A stretch of 64,000 bases of DNA from Gremmenia infestans (GCA_032629725.1 JAFEVB010000004.1:930001-994000), one strand, 5' to 3'; numbered from the stretch's first letter, positions 44,987 to 57,427 are shown. Notes: generated by a model from the letters alone, not told the origin. Numbers and translations: made by a program.

Positions 44987-46450
44987 ATGATGTTAAACAG
45001 CAGCATATAATGAAAAACAAGAAACAAAAAATGAGAAACGACATAGATGAGCCTAGCCACAAGTCCTGGAGATGGCGATGGGGAAGGTATAGCTGTTGGA
45101 TTTACGACATTAACTGTATAAGTCAAGGAACGAGGGAGCTACGGAGGAGTAAGTTACCCAGGCTGGGCAACTTTGAGTGCATGAAACCCTCGCCTAGAAC
45201 CTGTATTTGGCAGGTGCTGCTAAGAATTTGGCAGAAAGACGACCGGGGGTAGTAATCTAGGTCTAGCTCTACATAGACCACGCCATTTAGAATTTATTTA
45301 GCGATAGATTCAAAGGTATATACCTATGCTATTCAGATTTTAGCATCCTCGTTGGTGATTCTTTCAAATCGAAAGGATTGTTGACGGCAGATTAGCAAAA
45401 ACACACTGGACTTAATAATAATAAGCTTCAAATTCTCTTATCACATCTCCTTCTGCACTGCTTGTATTTTGCCACCGTTCCAGCTCAAACTCTAGAAGAT
45501 ATGTTTTCAACTTCACAAGCACTAGTAAATTCTATAAGTTGCGGGTTAAAAGTCTGCTATACCATGGCTTCTCAGAACGTAGCTCTCTACTCGAGGCTAG
45601 CATCCCGGATTTGCTGGTATATTCTCGTCTATCTGTTTACTGGGCCACATCCACAGATCGACTGAATTTCCGCATGTTTGGCAGGAGTGCTAAGAAGAGC
45701 TTGCAATGCTAGTAGAAATCTACATTCGCATAATGGGACAAGAAGGGGGATCAACGCTTAATGCGTCGTGGCGAAGGAACTCTATACTGTTCTTTCTACA
45801 CTATGGTGTATTAGAAGAAGTCAGTTCCATGGATACCAACAAGATCAGACCTATCTCCACTCCCCACCACCAGGAAATAACATCAAGGCCATCGCAGTTT
45901 TGTCTCTATATCCCTTCATCCGTTCTTCTCAGTATCCTTGCAACACCATTCCTCAATACCAGGATCGGCCGGATTATCCCTGCTCTCTTTCTCCCCGCCC
46001 TGGTATAAAGATATTGGCAGTATTAAGTCGTGAAAGAGTAGCTGGTAACGACTCCGAATCTCCTCCTTGACAACCTCATTTTCTTCCCTGCAGTACAAGC
46101 TCTCGATAGTACTACAGTACGTGAAACACAAATGAAGTTGGAGGTCAAAACTACTTGATACAGCACTCTTCCCCAGCTGGGCAACCCATGGAGGAACGCG
46201 GTTTGTGTAGTCTGCTGTTGAGTCCTTGCCTATTCTAGGAAATCATCATTCGTACTACCAAAAAGCTCGAACGCGATCTAATTCAGGCAGTCTTGCACTA
46301 TCATATTCTTCGTTGTGAACCCCATCTGCAACCAAGCGAGCACCTCTGATCTTTGTCCAGCAAAAGAAAGCCATTACGCAAGGCAAAATATTTTCCATAC
46401 CATACAGTCTCCCAAAAAGCAAGTCGTCTCGTCAATTACACCACAATATC
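44987..46450. other. Intergenic, 3' flanks of the histidine kinase and RAD7
   Basis: Two convergent genes end here. Open frames at 45462-45665, 45706-46008 and 45768-46070 have no recognisable content. Nothing else seen. Confidence 0.5.
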
Positions 46451-48563
46451 TTAACCAGCAATACGCCCCTCGCCATCCTCCGTACCTTCAGTTTGCATAC
46501 CCATCGCGGTGGGGATACCTGTCAAAATCTTACCCTTTGGAATCTTAACACTCCTGACACCAAAATTGCCAAAAACAACCAACTGTTTGATATTCGGACA
46601 AGATCTGAAGATGCAACCGACCACAAAGTCGTTGACTGCCTGACAGAAACTGATATTCATAAACGTCAAGTCCAAGTACTTCTTGTCGACTGCAAAAACA
46701 CGTTCAAAGGTCTCCAAAGAAATGTGTCGGCAGGAGTTGATGTCGACATGTTTGAGGGTCTTTCCTGAATGGGCCATGAGAGCTTCAAATCCCAAAGATG
46801 AGAATCCGATACCATTTGTGTTATCGCGAGGATCGTTTGAATCGATGTGACGACATTTGTGAAAATCGATGTAGGTAAGTGGGGGGTTATACCAGTTTGA
46901 GAAGAGATTGGCAAAACCCCTGTCAGTCATGAATTCGTTGTCAGTGAGACGAAGCTTCTGAATGTTTTGGCAGTTCTCGTGGATGGCTTCCAAAACACTG
47001 TCGTCTATATTGGCCTTGTCGATGCAAAGAGTGCGAAGTGCAGGGCCAACACCATTGATGATTTCGACATATGGGGGTGAGCTCGTTTGACCGTAGATGT
47101 TGATAGTAAGGTGCACTAGACTCGAGATCTTGGCAATATGTTCGAGACCCTCGTCTGTGACCTTTTGGTTGTGTACGATCTTGAGTCTGGTCAGATTTGG
47201 GCAGGTCTTTGGAAGGAGCGCAAGTTGCTCGTCCCCAAAGTGGCCATCAGTATAATGAAGCTTGAACGCTTTGAGGTTCTCGCCCTTCTCCTTGAAGAAA
47301 CGGTTCCATCTCTCGTCATCGATGAGGTTAGCACCATGAAGATTAAGCTTTTCCAGTGTAATTTTGGTTGAGAGAAAATGATCCATAACCTTGTTCTTAA
47401 ATTGGACAGCGTCCCGGAGACGTAGATCCTTGACAGTTGGACAGTACTGGAAGATTCTGATGTAGTCATCTGAGGAGAGTCGAGCTCCATCGTAGACTGT
47501 AACTGTGTCATTGCCGGGGCGAAGGAATAGATTCAATGGGTCTGATCTCATCTCTCGTTTCTTGCAGAGAATCCCTGAAAGCCTTTCAACCATTGCTGGT
47601 GGCAAATCTCCAAAGTCTTCAGCCATATCGACATTTTTGGCAAGAGTTTCGATACAAAGGGTCATGAGGTCTTTTGCACCAGGATAAATACCGTCGAGAA
47701 GGTTGCTTTGGATTTGCCGTCGTTGTCGTCCAGCATTAGTCTTTCTCCTCTTAGTGGCTCTACTTTCCTCTTTGTCGAGTTCCTTAGAACATTTCGGGCA
47801 CAGAAGCCCTCCATCTTCGCCCTTGCGGCTGTATGGTGTAACTCTGAAGCGATTGCCACAGTCCTCACAATTCTCCATCTGGTCTGGCAGAGGCGCCATT
47901 CTCTCTTCGAATATGGCCCGAGCGGCTTCATCCTCGTCGGACATTTCGTCATCAGAATCGTATTGTTGTCGGCGGCGTTGAAAAGTCTTCGAAGCCTTGA
48001 TCTTTGCGATGGCTTTCTATTCAACAAGTGAGCAAGTTTGAATAACCTAAGGTTTTCTTCCAACGTACTTCTTCGTCCTTCTTCCTCTTTGCGGACTGGG
48101 CTTTGCTCTCGCTTCTCCGAGCACGAGCCGGGGCCGGAGCTGGACTATCATCTGCTTCCGTTCCTGGCGAAGGGGCATTGTCGGTAGCATCCACAGCTTG
48201 CTGGGCAGCTAAGGCGGCTGCTCGACGAGCATTCGCATCTTGGCGGATCTGATTCGCGCTGATATTATGGGACTAGAGAAGGCAAACTGTGTTAATGGAA
48301 TTGGCTGCATTTGTATCTGCAGGGAAACGGGAGGTGACATACAGCGAGGAAGTCGGTCAGAGCAGATTGCCTGCGGGGTCATGATATTAGTATTGGCGGC
48401 TTCTCCGGTTTCAGAGGTACTTACGGTCCGCGAATCTGACGACCTGGAGCTGCAGCTGCTCGTTGGTTTCCAGTGGGAATAGCATTTGGAGTGTTCGACC
48501 TTTGGGATGGGTTAGCAGAAAAGTTGTGTTGGCATGGTTGAACTAGGTAGTTTTGCCTTACAT
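46451..48563 (-). CDS. RAD7: DNA repair protein Rad7
   Basis: Minus-strand exons: 48562-48563, 48425-48499, 48343-48370, 48069-48272 and 46451-48016; 624 aa. The start codon is split by intron 1 (AT in exon 1, G in exon 2; intron 48500-48561 with a CTAAC branch site and AAG acceptor). This gives MSNTPNAIPTGNQ, then RGPQSALTDFLASHNISANQ, the usual Rad7 N-terminus; no other in-frame ATG precedes it. A C4 zinc motif (CEDCGNRF, LLCPKCSKE) is at about residues 150-180, then a run of about a dozen leucine-rich repeats (LKDLRL-like units such as NLTRLKIVHNQKVTDEGLEH) and a conserved C-terminus (FRSCPNIKQLVVFGNFGVRS). Rad7 forms with Rad16 (divergent neighbour) and Abf1 the complex for global-genome nucleotide excision repair; the LRR part also belongs to a Cul3/Elongin-type ubiquitin ligase. 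Confidence 0.95.
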
Positions 48564-49404
48564 TGTTGATTATTCGCCCCTCACTCTTCACGTTGCTGTT
48601 ATTTCACGAGCGTGCAGCCCGCCTGAGAATGAGGATGGAGTTGAGGAGATGGAGATGGAGATGGAGATGGAGATGGAGATGGAGATGGAGATGGAGATGG
48701 AGATGGAGATGGAGATGGAGATGGAGATGGAGATGGAGATGGAGATGGAAATGGAAATGGAAATGGAAATGGAAATGGCCAGTACAGGATTCGGACTTGT
48801 ACGATGTATTAAGGGCATCAAAACAGACTCACGAAGCGCACCTATGCAAGTTCCCCTGTTGAAGTTCTCATCCGTCCTTCCTTTGTTTGACGCGCCTTGC
48901 CGCCTGTAGTTTTGGTGCATGGTGGGGCTGGCACAGCCCCGTAGCCAATCAACAACCGTTTTCTCTACATATTTTCAGCTTAAAGTCCGCATACACGTGA
49001 TCTCGTGCAATTTTTGACGCGTCCCCTTTTTGCGATTCCGAACTTTCCCCCCTTCTTATCGCCACCCATTTCTAAGGGCAGTCTCTACACAACACTGCCT
49101 TTGTAGTTCACTGGAGATCGAGGCCCATTCAAAGACTTCATATCTGCCCTCTCTGTAGTCAATTGCGACCAGAAAGAGTCACCGCTCTCCCGTGGATCTT
49201 CTCGTCTCACTTACTGTGTTTATTGCTGGTCGTTCGCCCTGCATTCATGAAAAACCCGCCCTCCGGTCACAATCCAGCCGAATACCAACTACCAACCTCC
49301 AATTGTGAAGGAGACATTGTCATCGTCGCCACTCTACACTTACTCTTTGTCGGTCATAACAAAACCACGTCTGCGAGTGCTTAGTTCGTTCTTGGGTCTC
49401 CAAG
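48564..49404. promoter_or_regulatory. Shared RAD7/RAD16 divergent promoter region
   Basis: About 840 bp separate the two start codons. It holds a hexanucleotide tract (48645-48776) within 85 bp of RAD7, a CACGTG at 48994-48999 and an ACGCGT (MluI cell-cycle box sequence) at 49017-49022. The last stretch before RAD16 is pyrimidine-rich. No gene lies between, so both transcription units must start here. Co-regulation is inference; in yeast some repair genes are driven from MCB elements. Confidence 0.55.
48645..48776 (+). repeat. Hexanucleotide repeat, (GGAGAT)17 (GGAAAT)5
   Basis: 132 bp of perfect hexamers, changing from GGAGAT to GGAAAT near the right end. It lies in the presumed 5' leader or core promoter of RAD7. 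The long Glu-Met, Trp-Arg and Ile-Ser runs in its six frames are artefacts. Confidence 0.95.
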
Positions 49405-52400
49405 ATGACTCCGACCAGCAGACCCAGAGGTCGACCGAGGAAGGTCGACAGCCTCAGCAGCACCACAACTACATCGAGAGCATCTTGTTAGTGATTCTCT
49501 TTTTCTTCATTCTCCGGGAATTTAAAATGCCTCAGCCCGTCTCCCGTTCCTTCCGCATCTTATCCTAGAGCAATCATCTCTGACAAACTTGAGAAACAGC
49601 ATCCAGACGTTCCACCGGCAAACTCGCCAACAACTCGTCAACAACTTCCCAAAAGCACAAACCTTCGGCTCCTTCTACCGTCAACGATGAAGGTGATGAT
49701 GATGACGATATTTCTAGCTTGGACTTTCCTTCCCCTTCTAGAATCGATGAGTACGTTGGCGCAAAGGTTACGAAGAGGGTCCCAGCTCCAAAAGCTCGCA
49801 ATTCCTTGTCCTCTGTGTCGACCGTCAACGACTACAACGAGAGCAGCGGCTACTCAACTCCTCTCACGAGTGGTGTTGCGACTCCAGCATCTTTGACCAA
49901 ACCCACAGCATCAACAGCCCGTAGACGAGGACGTCCTACAGCGACAATGTCACATACAGCTACCCCTGCAGTCAATATGGTAGCTCGCGCTGCTGCTCTC
50001 CGAAACAGTCAATTTTCCCTAAATCCAAACAAGCGAAAGCGAATCGCCGATTCAGAGGAAGAAGAGGATGCCGACGAGGACAATACTGCAGATGCGCAGC
50101 TTGCTCGGGCTCTCCAAGAGAAGGAAGACGCCAAAGCCAACAGCATGAGTGCTATGGACACCGATGGACATGCGACTCGAAGAACCCCTCGCAAGACGCA
50201 GAAGAGAATTTCCAAGATCGTTTACGACTCTGAAATCTCGGACGATGAAGATATTAACGTCATACAAAAGTCTCCCAGACTTGCTAATAGGCCCAAAATT
50301 GAACTTTCTGCCAAAGGCAACAATGGTGTCAAATTCATAGGGAATGGAAAGGGAAAGGCCAAAGTTATTCAAGACTCAGACGATTCGGACGATTTTATTG
50401 AAATCGACGACTCTGAAGATTCTGATGTCCCTATCGCCATTAGCACACCGCGATCTCGTACGAAGCATGTCATTCAGGGGGAATCTAAAGCATTCAAAGC
50501 AAGCTCTTTTCCACGACGGCGCCCAACCAAGATGATGCCACCTCCAGCCAATCGCCCTCGCAACGACGTGAGGATTGGAAAACAACCCGCCATGAAACGC
50601 GAAGACACAATAGCTTCGACTAGCTCCAGCCTCACCAACCTCTCCAACCATTTTCCTACTACAGAGAATGATTTTGACGTCTCCGATTTAGGATCAGCTA
50701 GTGTATTTGATTCAGATTCAGAATCTGACGGTGTTCCAATCGCTGCAGCTGGCCCGTCAAGTTCTGTAGTTCCTCGATCTCGTCCTCGTGGAAGCGCTCG
50801 CCACAGGATCAACCTAGCCGAACATGACACAGGAGTGAGTCGTAGGTCTAAACAGGAACGTGCTCGTCTCGAAGCGCATCATCCCGAGCTCCAAACCATG
50901 TGGAAAGATCTTGAAAATCTGCCAAAGATTGGATCGGTGAAGATTGAGCAGCCGAAGAACATCAACCGCGAGCTGAAGCCCTTCCAGCTCGAGGGCGTCG
51001 CCTGGATGAAGGCTATGGAGAAGACGGATTGGGGTGGAGGCTTACTTGGTGATGAGATGGGCATGGGTAAAACCATTCAAGCTGTCTCATTGATCATGTC
51101 CGACTTCCCTGCTGCTCAACCATCCCTTGTCTTAATCCCCCCAGTTGCGCTCATGCAATGGCAACAAGAAATTGCTGCTTACACTGATGGAACCCTGAAG
51201 ACTTTTGTTTACCACGGCACCAATGCGCATACCAAAGGAGCCACCCTCGATGATCTCAGGAAGTATCATGTTATTCTCATGTCGTACAACAGTCTTGAGT
51301 CCATGTACCGCAAGCAGGAAAAGGGCTTCAAGCGCAAAAATGGATTACACAAAGAGGAGAGTATCATCCATCAAATTCAATTCCATCGTGTCATTCTCGA
51401 CGAGGCACATAACATCAAGGTAGGTTGTCTGTCCCCAGCTTAGTATGGTCACGGTCTTACAATGTATAGTCACGCACCACTGGCTCAGCAAAAGCATGCT
51501 TCGCTCTAAAGGCGGACCACAAATGGTGCTTGTCCGGAACACCGCTTCAGAATCGCATTGGTGAATTCTTTTCTCTAGTTCGCTTTCTTAATATCAAGCC
51601 ATTCGCCTGCTATTTCTGCAAGCAATGTCCTTGCTCGACTCTAAATTGGGATATGAATGAGAACAATCGCTGCTCGGGCTGCCTCCACAGTGGCATGCAG
51701 CATGTCTCCGTTTTCAACCAAGAACTTCTCAATCCAATCCAGAAATTCGGTAACAAGGGACCTGGAAAGGAAGCGTTCCGTAAACTTCGAATCCTTACCG
51801 ATCGATTCATGCTTCGTCGTGTAAAGCGCGATCATTCCTCAGCAATGGAACTACCAACTAAGGAGATCTATGTCGACCGTCAATTCTTCGGCGAAGAGGA
51901 GAACGATTTCGCCGGTAGTATCATGAACAACGGTGCCAGAAAGTTCAAAACATACGTCGCTCAAGGTGTTCTGCTCAACAATTACGCCAACATCTTTGGT
52001 CTGATTATGCAGATGCGTCAAGTCGCAGACCATCCGGATCTCATCTTGAAAAAGAATACCGAAGGCGGTCAAAACATACTTGTCTGCTGCATCTGTGACG
52101 AGACTGCAGAAGAAGCAATCAGATCTTCTTGCCGTCACGAATTTTGTCGCGAGTGTGCCAAAAACTATCTCAATTCTTCGGGTTTGTGCCTCCATCGCTT
52201 TTTGAACTTCAGATTTGCTAATAATTTACAGATGAGCCCGACTGTCCACAATGCCACATCCCTCTCAGTATTGATCTTGAGCAACCTGATATCGAACAAG
52301 ACGAGCAAATGGTTAAGAAGTCATCTATCATCAACAGAATTAAGATGGAAAACTGGACCAGCAGCACTAAGATTGAAGCTCTCGTTCATGACATTTGGCA

Positions 52401-52887
52401 ACTGCGATCAAAAACCAGGACCACAAAGTCAATCATCTTTAGTCAATTCACTACCATGCTTCAACTAGTCGAATGGCGGCTTCGTCGTGCTGGTATCACC
52501 ACTGTTATGCTTGATGGCTCCATGACACCTGCACAAAGACAGGCTTCTATCAACCACTTCATGACCGATGTCAATGTTGAATGCTTCCTTGTCTCTCTCA
52601 AGGCTGGTGGCGTTGCTCTTAACCTGACCGAGGCTTCACATGTGTTCATTGTCGACCCTTGGTGGAACCCAGCTGCAGAGTGGCAGTCCGCTGATCGTTG
52701 CCATCGTATTGGACAAGCTAGACCTTGCTCTATCACGCGATTGTGCATTGAGGATTCCGTCGAGAGCAGAATGGTCCTGCTTCAGGAGAAGAAGGCCAAC
52801 ATGATCAATTCCACCATCAATTCTGATGAAAGTGCAATGGAGAGCCTGACTCCGGAGGACATGCAGTTTTTGTTCCGTGGAAATTGA
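49405..52887 (+). CDS. RAD16: DNA repair protein Rad16, SNF2-family ATPase with RING finger
   Basis: Exons 49405-49486, 49600-51419, 51470-52181 and 52232-52887 give 1089 aa. The N-terminus MTPTSRPRGRPRKVD is an AT-hook-like basic motif; an acidic Ser-rich region follows. The SNF2 core starts at KPFQLEGVAWM, with Walker A GDEMGMGKT, Walker B VILDEAHNIK and motif III WCLSGTPLQNRIGEF. A Cys-rich insert (YFCKQCPC, RCSGCLH) and a C3HC4 RING (CCICDETAEEA, CRHEFCRECA, CPQC) sit between the two RecA lobes, which is the Rad16 layout. Lobe 2 has FSQFTTMLQLVEWRL, LDGSMTPAQRQ, LVSLKAGGVALNLT and the arginine-finger motif QSADRCHRIGQ. With Rad7 it scans chromatin and remodels it at UV lesions in non-transcribed DNA. 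Divergent to RAD7. Confidence 0.96.
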
Positions 52888-54435
52888 GTACAGTGCCCAA
52901 ATCTTGTTACATTATTGTCGGGTTATCCTATAGTCATCTCGATGCTGGCCCACACTACGATTCCCATATTCCTCGCTCATCATTGCGATTCATTTCATTA
53001 CCGCCCGCGGATAGCCGCCGAAAGGCAAGGGTACATGTTGTATTATGAAAGGTTTCTCTTCTTCTTACCATTGGCTTTTTGGCGCTCTTTGCACGATCTG
53101 GGAGGTTTATATGATTACAGGACTGGAACTGGCTGGTTATTAGACAGCTGCGAATGCTGGGTTTTTGGGAGGTTGCTATTATTGAGCTTCTCGAGCTTGC
53201 CTATTTAGCGAATCATTGCTGGTAGAATAGAGAAAGGAAGAGAAAGGCAGAGAAATGAAAGACTTGCATTACCAAAGTAATCTGTGATGTGAATACGCGA
53301 TGCTCTTTCTGTTTTTGCATAATACCGATATGTGCACAGATAGCACGCATGTTAAGCTGATGTCTGGCATTGTTGGCAAGTGCGTCTACTCGTATGATTC
53401 GTGTGTCTTAGGTACCTAGTCTTCATCCACGTGATCCGCCCCCCTTTCTACCCTCGATCGACTGTCCACAACTGAACCTGTCAGAGTTTCCATTATCGGT
53501 GCTCATTATAATGTTGCCATTCCAATTCTCCACAAAGCCTGATCTATCACAGGAACTCAATTTGCTGCAAGCCTTCGTCCAACTGCCAAAGCAGCCGAAA
53601 GCGGGAATCTTCATACCCCTATTAAACCTTTTTCAGTAATTTGTCTATCTCTACCCTCATCCTCTAGGTCCAATGCTTAGTCGGTCTCAAGGATTACATT
53701 TCTGCGTTGAAAGTAATATGATGGATAATCCATCCGTTTAAAGGAACTTCAAGAGCATATTGCAACTACTAGAGAAATAGCCAGCGCAGGTTCTTCAATA
53801 GCGATCCGATCTCCAACGCCCCCGTGAATGGTGGCGGAAGCAGCACAAACAGTACAAATCTTTGTCAAAACACGCTTCTTTTAAATCCCAGTACAATATT
53901 TGCAAGCCGCCCCGTGTTTTGCGAATTTGAGAAACTTGTTTGAACCACTTTCCGCATTTAGTTTCCCGCAAGTCTTTGAGGTTGTTCACCCAAAGAGCCT
54001 TGCAATTTGTCTACCTAACGTACTTGAACGAACCACTTTGAAACGCCTTTTATGTTATGGGATCTTCAACGCATACGAATACAGAATCGGCGCCGCCTTT
54101 CCTCACACTATTAACGCATCTCATTGTAAATTAATGACGCTAACGAGAGCACGAGAAGAAACCTTTCGCCAAGCGAAGGATCTAAGGCATCTGCCCGGTG
54201 TCACCACTTCCCTCCAAGAGTCATCCCTCAAACTGTTGATCATCTCATGAGAGTTGCTCAACATTCAACACTGTGAATCAATTTCTCTTTGTGAGCGCTG
54301 CACCACGCAATAATCCAGTCATCTCGGACATTCACCCAGCAGCATCCTTTGAACTCTGAGACATCTTGCTCTGCTGTTAGCTTTTGCACATTAGTGTTCG
54401 CCTATCTCATCACCTCACCACCTTTGCTTTCCGCA
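52888..54435. other. Intergenic between RAD16 and the APH-type gene
   Basis: No gene recognised. An open plus-strand frame at about 53900-54250 lacks an ATG and known motifs. Apart from that only 3' and 5' flanks. Confidence 0.45.
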
Positions 54436-55527
54436 ATGAAGCTCTCCAGATTGTTTCCCAGCGGTAGGGTTAAACCCCCAAGACCATCGCCTTCCGAAAT
54501 GCCAGAGGAGAAAACACCCAGAGTATTGGCTGACTTAGATCACGCCAACCTACGCCCTTCTGATCTGCCCTATACTGTACCCTATTATGCCGGCGCAACC
54601 ATCGATCTACCAGGAACCCCGCCTTTATACCGTTCTAAATCTTTGAAAACTTGTCATCTGCGAGCTTTTGCCTACGCCTCGGCCTACATCGTGGGCTTAT
54701 TCCATCACAAACCGACCCCTATGATTCAAAGGAAGATCGTCTTGATCAGAGCTCCATTCCCCATGATCATGAAATATGGCACCGAGATACAACTTTCCGA
54801 GGCCTCCACCCTTCGTTTCATTGCCGAAAAAACATCCATCCCAGTACCCAAGGTTTACTGTGCATTTGAGCATAGGGGAATGCAGTTTATTCTGATGGAA
54901 TCTGTGAAAGGAAAGCGTCTTTCAGACGTTTGGGGGGAGACAACACTAGCTGGGCGGGAAATACTTCTAAAGCAGATCGAGGAACATTTCATACAACTAC
55001 AAAACATTCCTCATCCTCGTCCAGGAGCTATCTGTTCAGTGAATATAGGGCCGCTTTTCGACCGTCGGATGGATAAACACGGGCGTGGATTTGGGCCTTT
55101 CGCTAACGAGAAAGACTTCAACAACTTTCTTCGGTGCGGTGTCACTGACACTAGCCAGCTTATACCTGTTGCCGGACGATTCGGAAACAAGGAGGCGCGT
55201 GAAGAGGTCTCAAAGATGATTGCTACCCAAGACACAGGGAATCACAAAATCCGTTTCACCCATGGAGATGCTCATAGCAGAAATTTCCTTGTCAAAGGAC
55301 AAAAGATTGTTGCTTGGATTGATTTCGAGATGGCCGGATTCTTTCCTGAGCATTGGGAATACACAACAGCTATGACAACAGGCAAAGACACGTTTTATGA
55401 TGACAGCTGGTGGAAACAAGAGCTCAGAAAGATTTTGAAGGAATATCCGAAAGAGCTGCAGGGAGAAATTATCCGTCAAGATCGTCTGGACTGGAAGGTT
55501 AGAGAGGTTCTTCCGCGCACGGCTTGA
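54436..55527 (+). CDS. Aminoglycoside phosphotransferase (APH)-fold kinase
   Basis: Single exon, 363 aa from ATG 54436 (the frame is open further upstream but without ATG). Kinase-like layout: a Lys in PMIMKYG (nucleotide binding), ASTLRFIAEKTSIPVPKVYC, then FILMESVKGKRLSDVW as hinge, the catalytic loop FTHGDAHSRNFLV and the metal-binding IDFEMAGFFPEHWEY. In most fungal relatives the loop reads HGDLHPRN, so Ala and Ser are variants, but the catalytic Asp and Asn are retained. These fungal APH proteins are numerous and their substrates unknown; drug resistance should not be assumed. No signal peptide is obvious. Gene appears intact. Confidence 0.88.
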   Translation: MKLSRLFPSGRVKPPRPSPSEMPEEKTPRVLADLDHANLRPSDLPYTVPYYAGATIDLPGTPPLYRSKSLKTCHLRAFAYASAYIVGLFHHKPTPMIQRKIVLIRAPFPMIMKYGTEIQLSEASTLRFIAEKTSIPVPKVYCAFEHRGMQFILMESVKGKRLSDVWGETTLAGREILLKQIEEHFIQLQNIPHPRPGAICSVNIGPLFDRRMDKHGRGFGPFANEKDFNNFLRCGVTDTSQLIPVAGRFGNKEAREEVSKMIATQDTGNHKIRFTHGDAHSRNFLVKGQKIVAWIDFEMAGFFPEHWEYTTAMTTGKDTFYDDSWWKQELRKILKEYPKELQGEIIRQDRLDWKVREVLPRTA

Positions 55528-55887
55528 AGTTTCCAAAGCAGTAGACATGTGGTTTGAGTGTTAGTCAAAGAATGCATGATATTAAAGGTCTATGCGAAAT
55601 ATTCGCGACCTGTAGCGGCAACAACATCAAAACCATGACTCGAGTGCCTAATACAAATTATAGCAGTCATAATCTGGAGTCATACCTTACCGTACTCCGA
55701 TGAACGCTAAGCCTATTCCACCAGAAGTCAAGTTTGCTGACCACTAAATTAAATATATTTTCTCATTAAAAATGCGCAAAAAAGTGGGCAAGGACCAACT
55801 AGAAGCGCCTATCAAATCTAGCAAAAGTTCATTTACAATTTTCAATGAAATAAAAAAACAAAAAGAAATAATCAACTGGTGATCTTT
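55528..55887. other. Gap between APH-type gene and tRNA
   Basis: AT-rich, nothing recognised. The end next to the tRNA (on its 3' side) is A-rich on this strand, i.e. T-rich on the tRNA strand, as expected for RNA polymerase III termination. Confidence 0.4.
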
Positions 55888-55959
55888 TGACCTACGCAGG
55901 GATCGAACCTGCAATCTCTTGATTCGTAGTCAAGCGCCTTGCCATTGGGCCAGCAGGCC
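55888..55959 (-). tRNA. tRNA-Arg (anticodon ACG)
   Basis: 72 nt, no intron. Acceptor stem GGCCTGC pairs with GTAGGTC (two G-T wobbles), discriminator A. The anticodon arm CTTGA-CTACGAA-TCAAG gives loop anticodon ACG, read as ICG for CGU/CGC/CGA Arg codons. T arm GCAGG-TTCGATC-CCTGC. The internal A box (TGGCCCAATGG) and B box (GGTTCGATCC) are canonical. T-rich termination signal follows. Confidence 0.95.
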
Positions 55960-57427
55960 AGTTAGAATGTTTTGAAACCAAAATGCTTATCCAACTAACT
56001 GAAGCAATTTACGTCATCTAATTGAATCCGAAATCTCCTCTCCCTCCCCGCCCCCCCCCCACTCACCCCACCTTGAAGACCTCACCTCGCCCTCACCTCA
56101 GCTCCCAATAAGAAATAAAACTGGCACACTACACTGTCCACTGGGTTCACTAATCTGGCGCTTTTCATACAGAAAAAAAAAGCAGTATTCAACCATTTTT
56201 TGATTAGCTAGGAGCGAATAGAGATTAGTAAATTCGCTTGCGTCTAGTGCTATTCAGTTACCAAGCCAAGTGTTGAATAAAGTATTCGGTGTCCCACCAC
56301 TCAACATGATTACCGGCCTCTAGCACTAGAGCTAGCGCCGTCCATGTCTATAAGACACCCTTCCTGTATCTTAGAACTTAGCTCTCTAGCTGTCTCAATA
56401 TACAATATCGAATCCAGTTTGATACACCACGCATCATTTGTTTTAATATGTGCTTCTTACTTCACCGAGATACGGAAGTCGAGGACTTCTAGCATCCTTT
56501 TTCTAACTTCAAGGTTATATTATGTTTACTTCTATAGGTCGTGCACGAAAGCTTGGGCATCTTACGTCCTAGAATTAAAACCTCATGTTTAGTCTTATGT
56601 TTTCTCAGGCTAGTTTTTGGCCTAAACTTCTTCCTACAGCCCTTCACTAGCTAGCAAGGGCGAAACTCTATAGCTTGTATGTGCTTATATAGTCTCTGTC
56701 TGCTCAATAAAATCATCAACTATAATTCTTTCTGTTGGATTGTCCTCATTATTTTACAAAGTCTCCAGCGTCTGCTTTGGACATTCGAAAGTCGCTTTTA
56801 AAGATGCTAGAAATACTGTACTAATGCTTTTTATACTCGTTTGCAATCAAGCTATCAAATGCACGTTGAGCACATAGGTTTTAACTAGCTTCCGTATCCA
56901 AGAGTAGAAGAGCCCCTTTGCACGCTGAAATTGCCTCTGAATTCATGCCCAGGCTGACTCTGCCGCCATCTACGTATACTATTGCTCATTACTGCTCACG
57001 TGCTTGTTACCCTCTCACCTTCCTCTTATTTTTACTCGCTTCGACTTATTTAGTTACCAATCAACAGATAGAGCATGATCCTACTCGCTTTTTAGTTTTA
57101 GAACCAAAAGAAGATTTTATTCAAGGTATTATTCCGTTCATACAGCAATAGGCTTTTTTTCATCAATAACACATCACAATAAGCAGGTGGCTTGTAAGGC
57201 CGCAAAGCCGAATCCATGCCTTGCAATGTTTCATTTGCTACTAATGTTATTCTCTAGTAATAAAACATGCATTTCGTGCCAAACTTTGTACCTTCTGGTC
57301 CTGCTGGTAGGGGAATGTACTCTCCCAGGCCTGTTCCGGGTACGCGTGGAGGAACAGGCTCCATCCTTCCGAATTCCTGGTCGTTTTCACCGAATTTAAA
57401 AGCCGGAAGATGTATGAGGCCCAGCTT
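55960..57427. other. AT-rich intergenic region
   Basis: Only short frames of 70-82 codons. The composition (TAGCTAGCAAGG, CTTATATAG) recalls decayed repeats, and a stretch near 56240-56310 resembles an LTR end, but no second copy or domain is seen here. Confidence 0.4.

Noticed and set aside
48553..48920. Frames rich in Glu-Met, Trp-Arg or Ile-Ser over the hexamer tract
   Set aside because: A simple repeat stays open in all frames; there is no conserved flanking protein sequence.
54349..54435. Upstream extension of the APH-type gene
   Set aside because: The frame is open but has no ATG before 54436; the extension does not align with the family layout.
56160..56310. Possible solo LTR
   Set aside because: LTR-like ending only; no second copy, target duplication or internal domain in the window.
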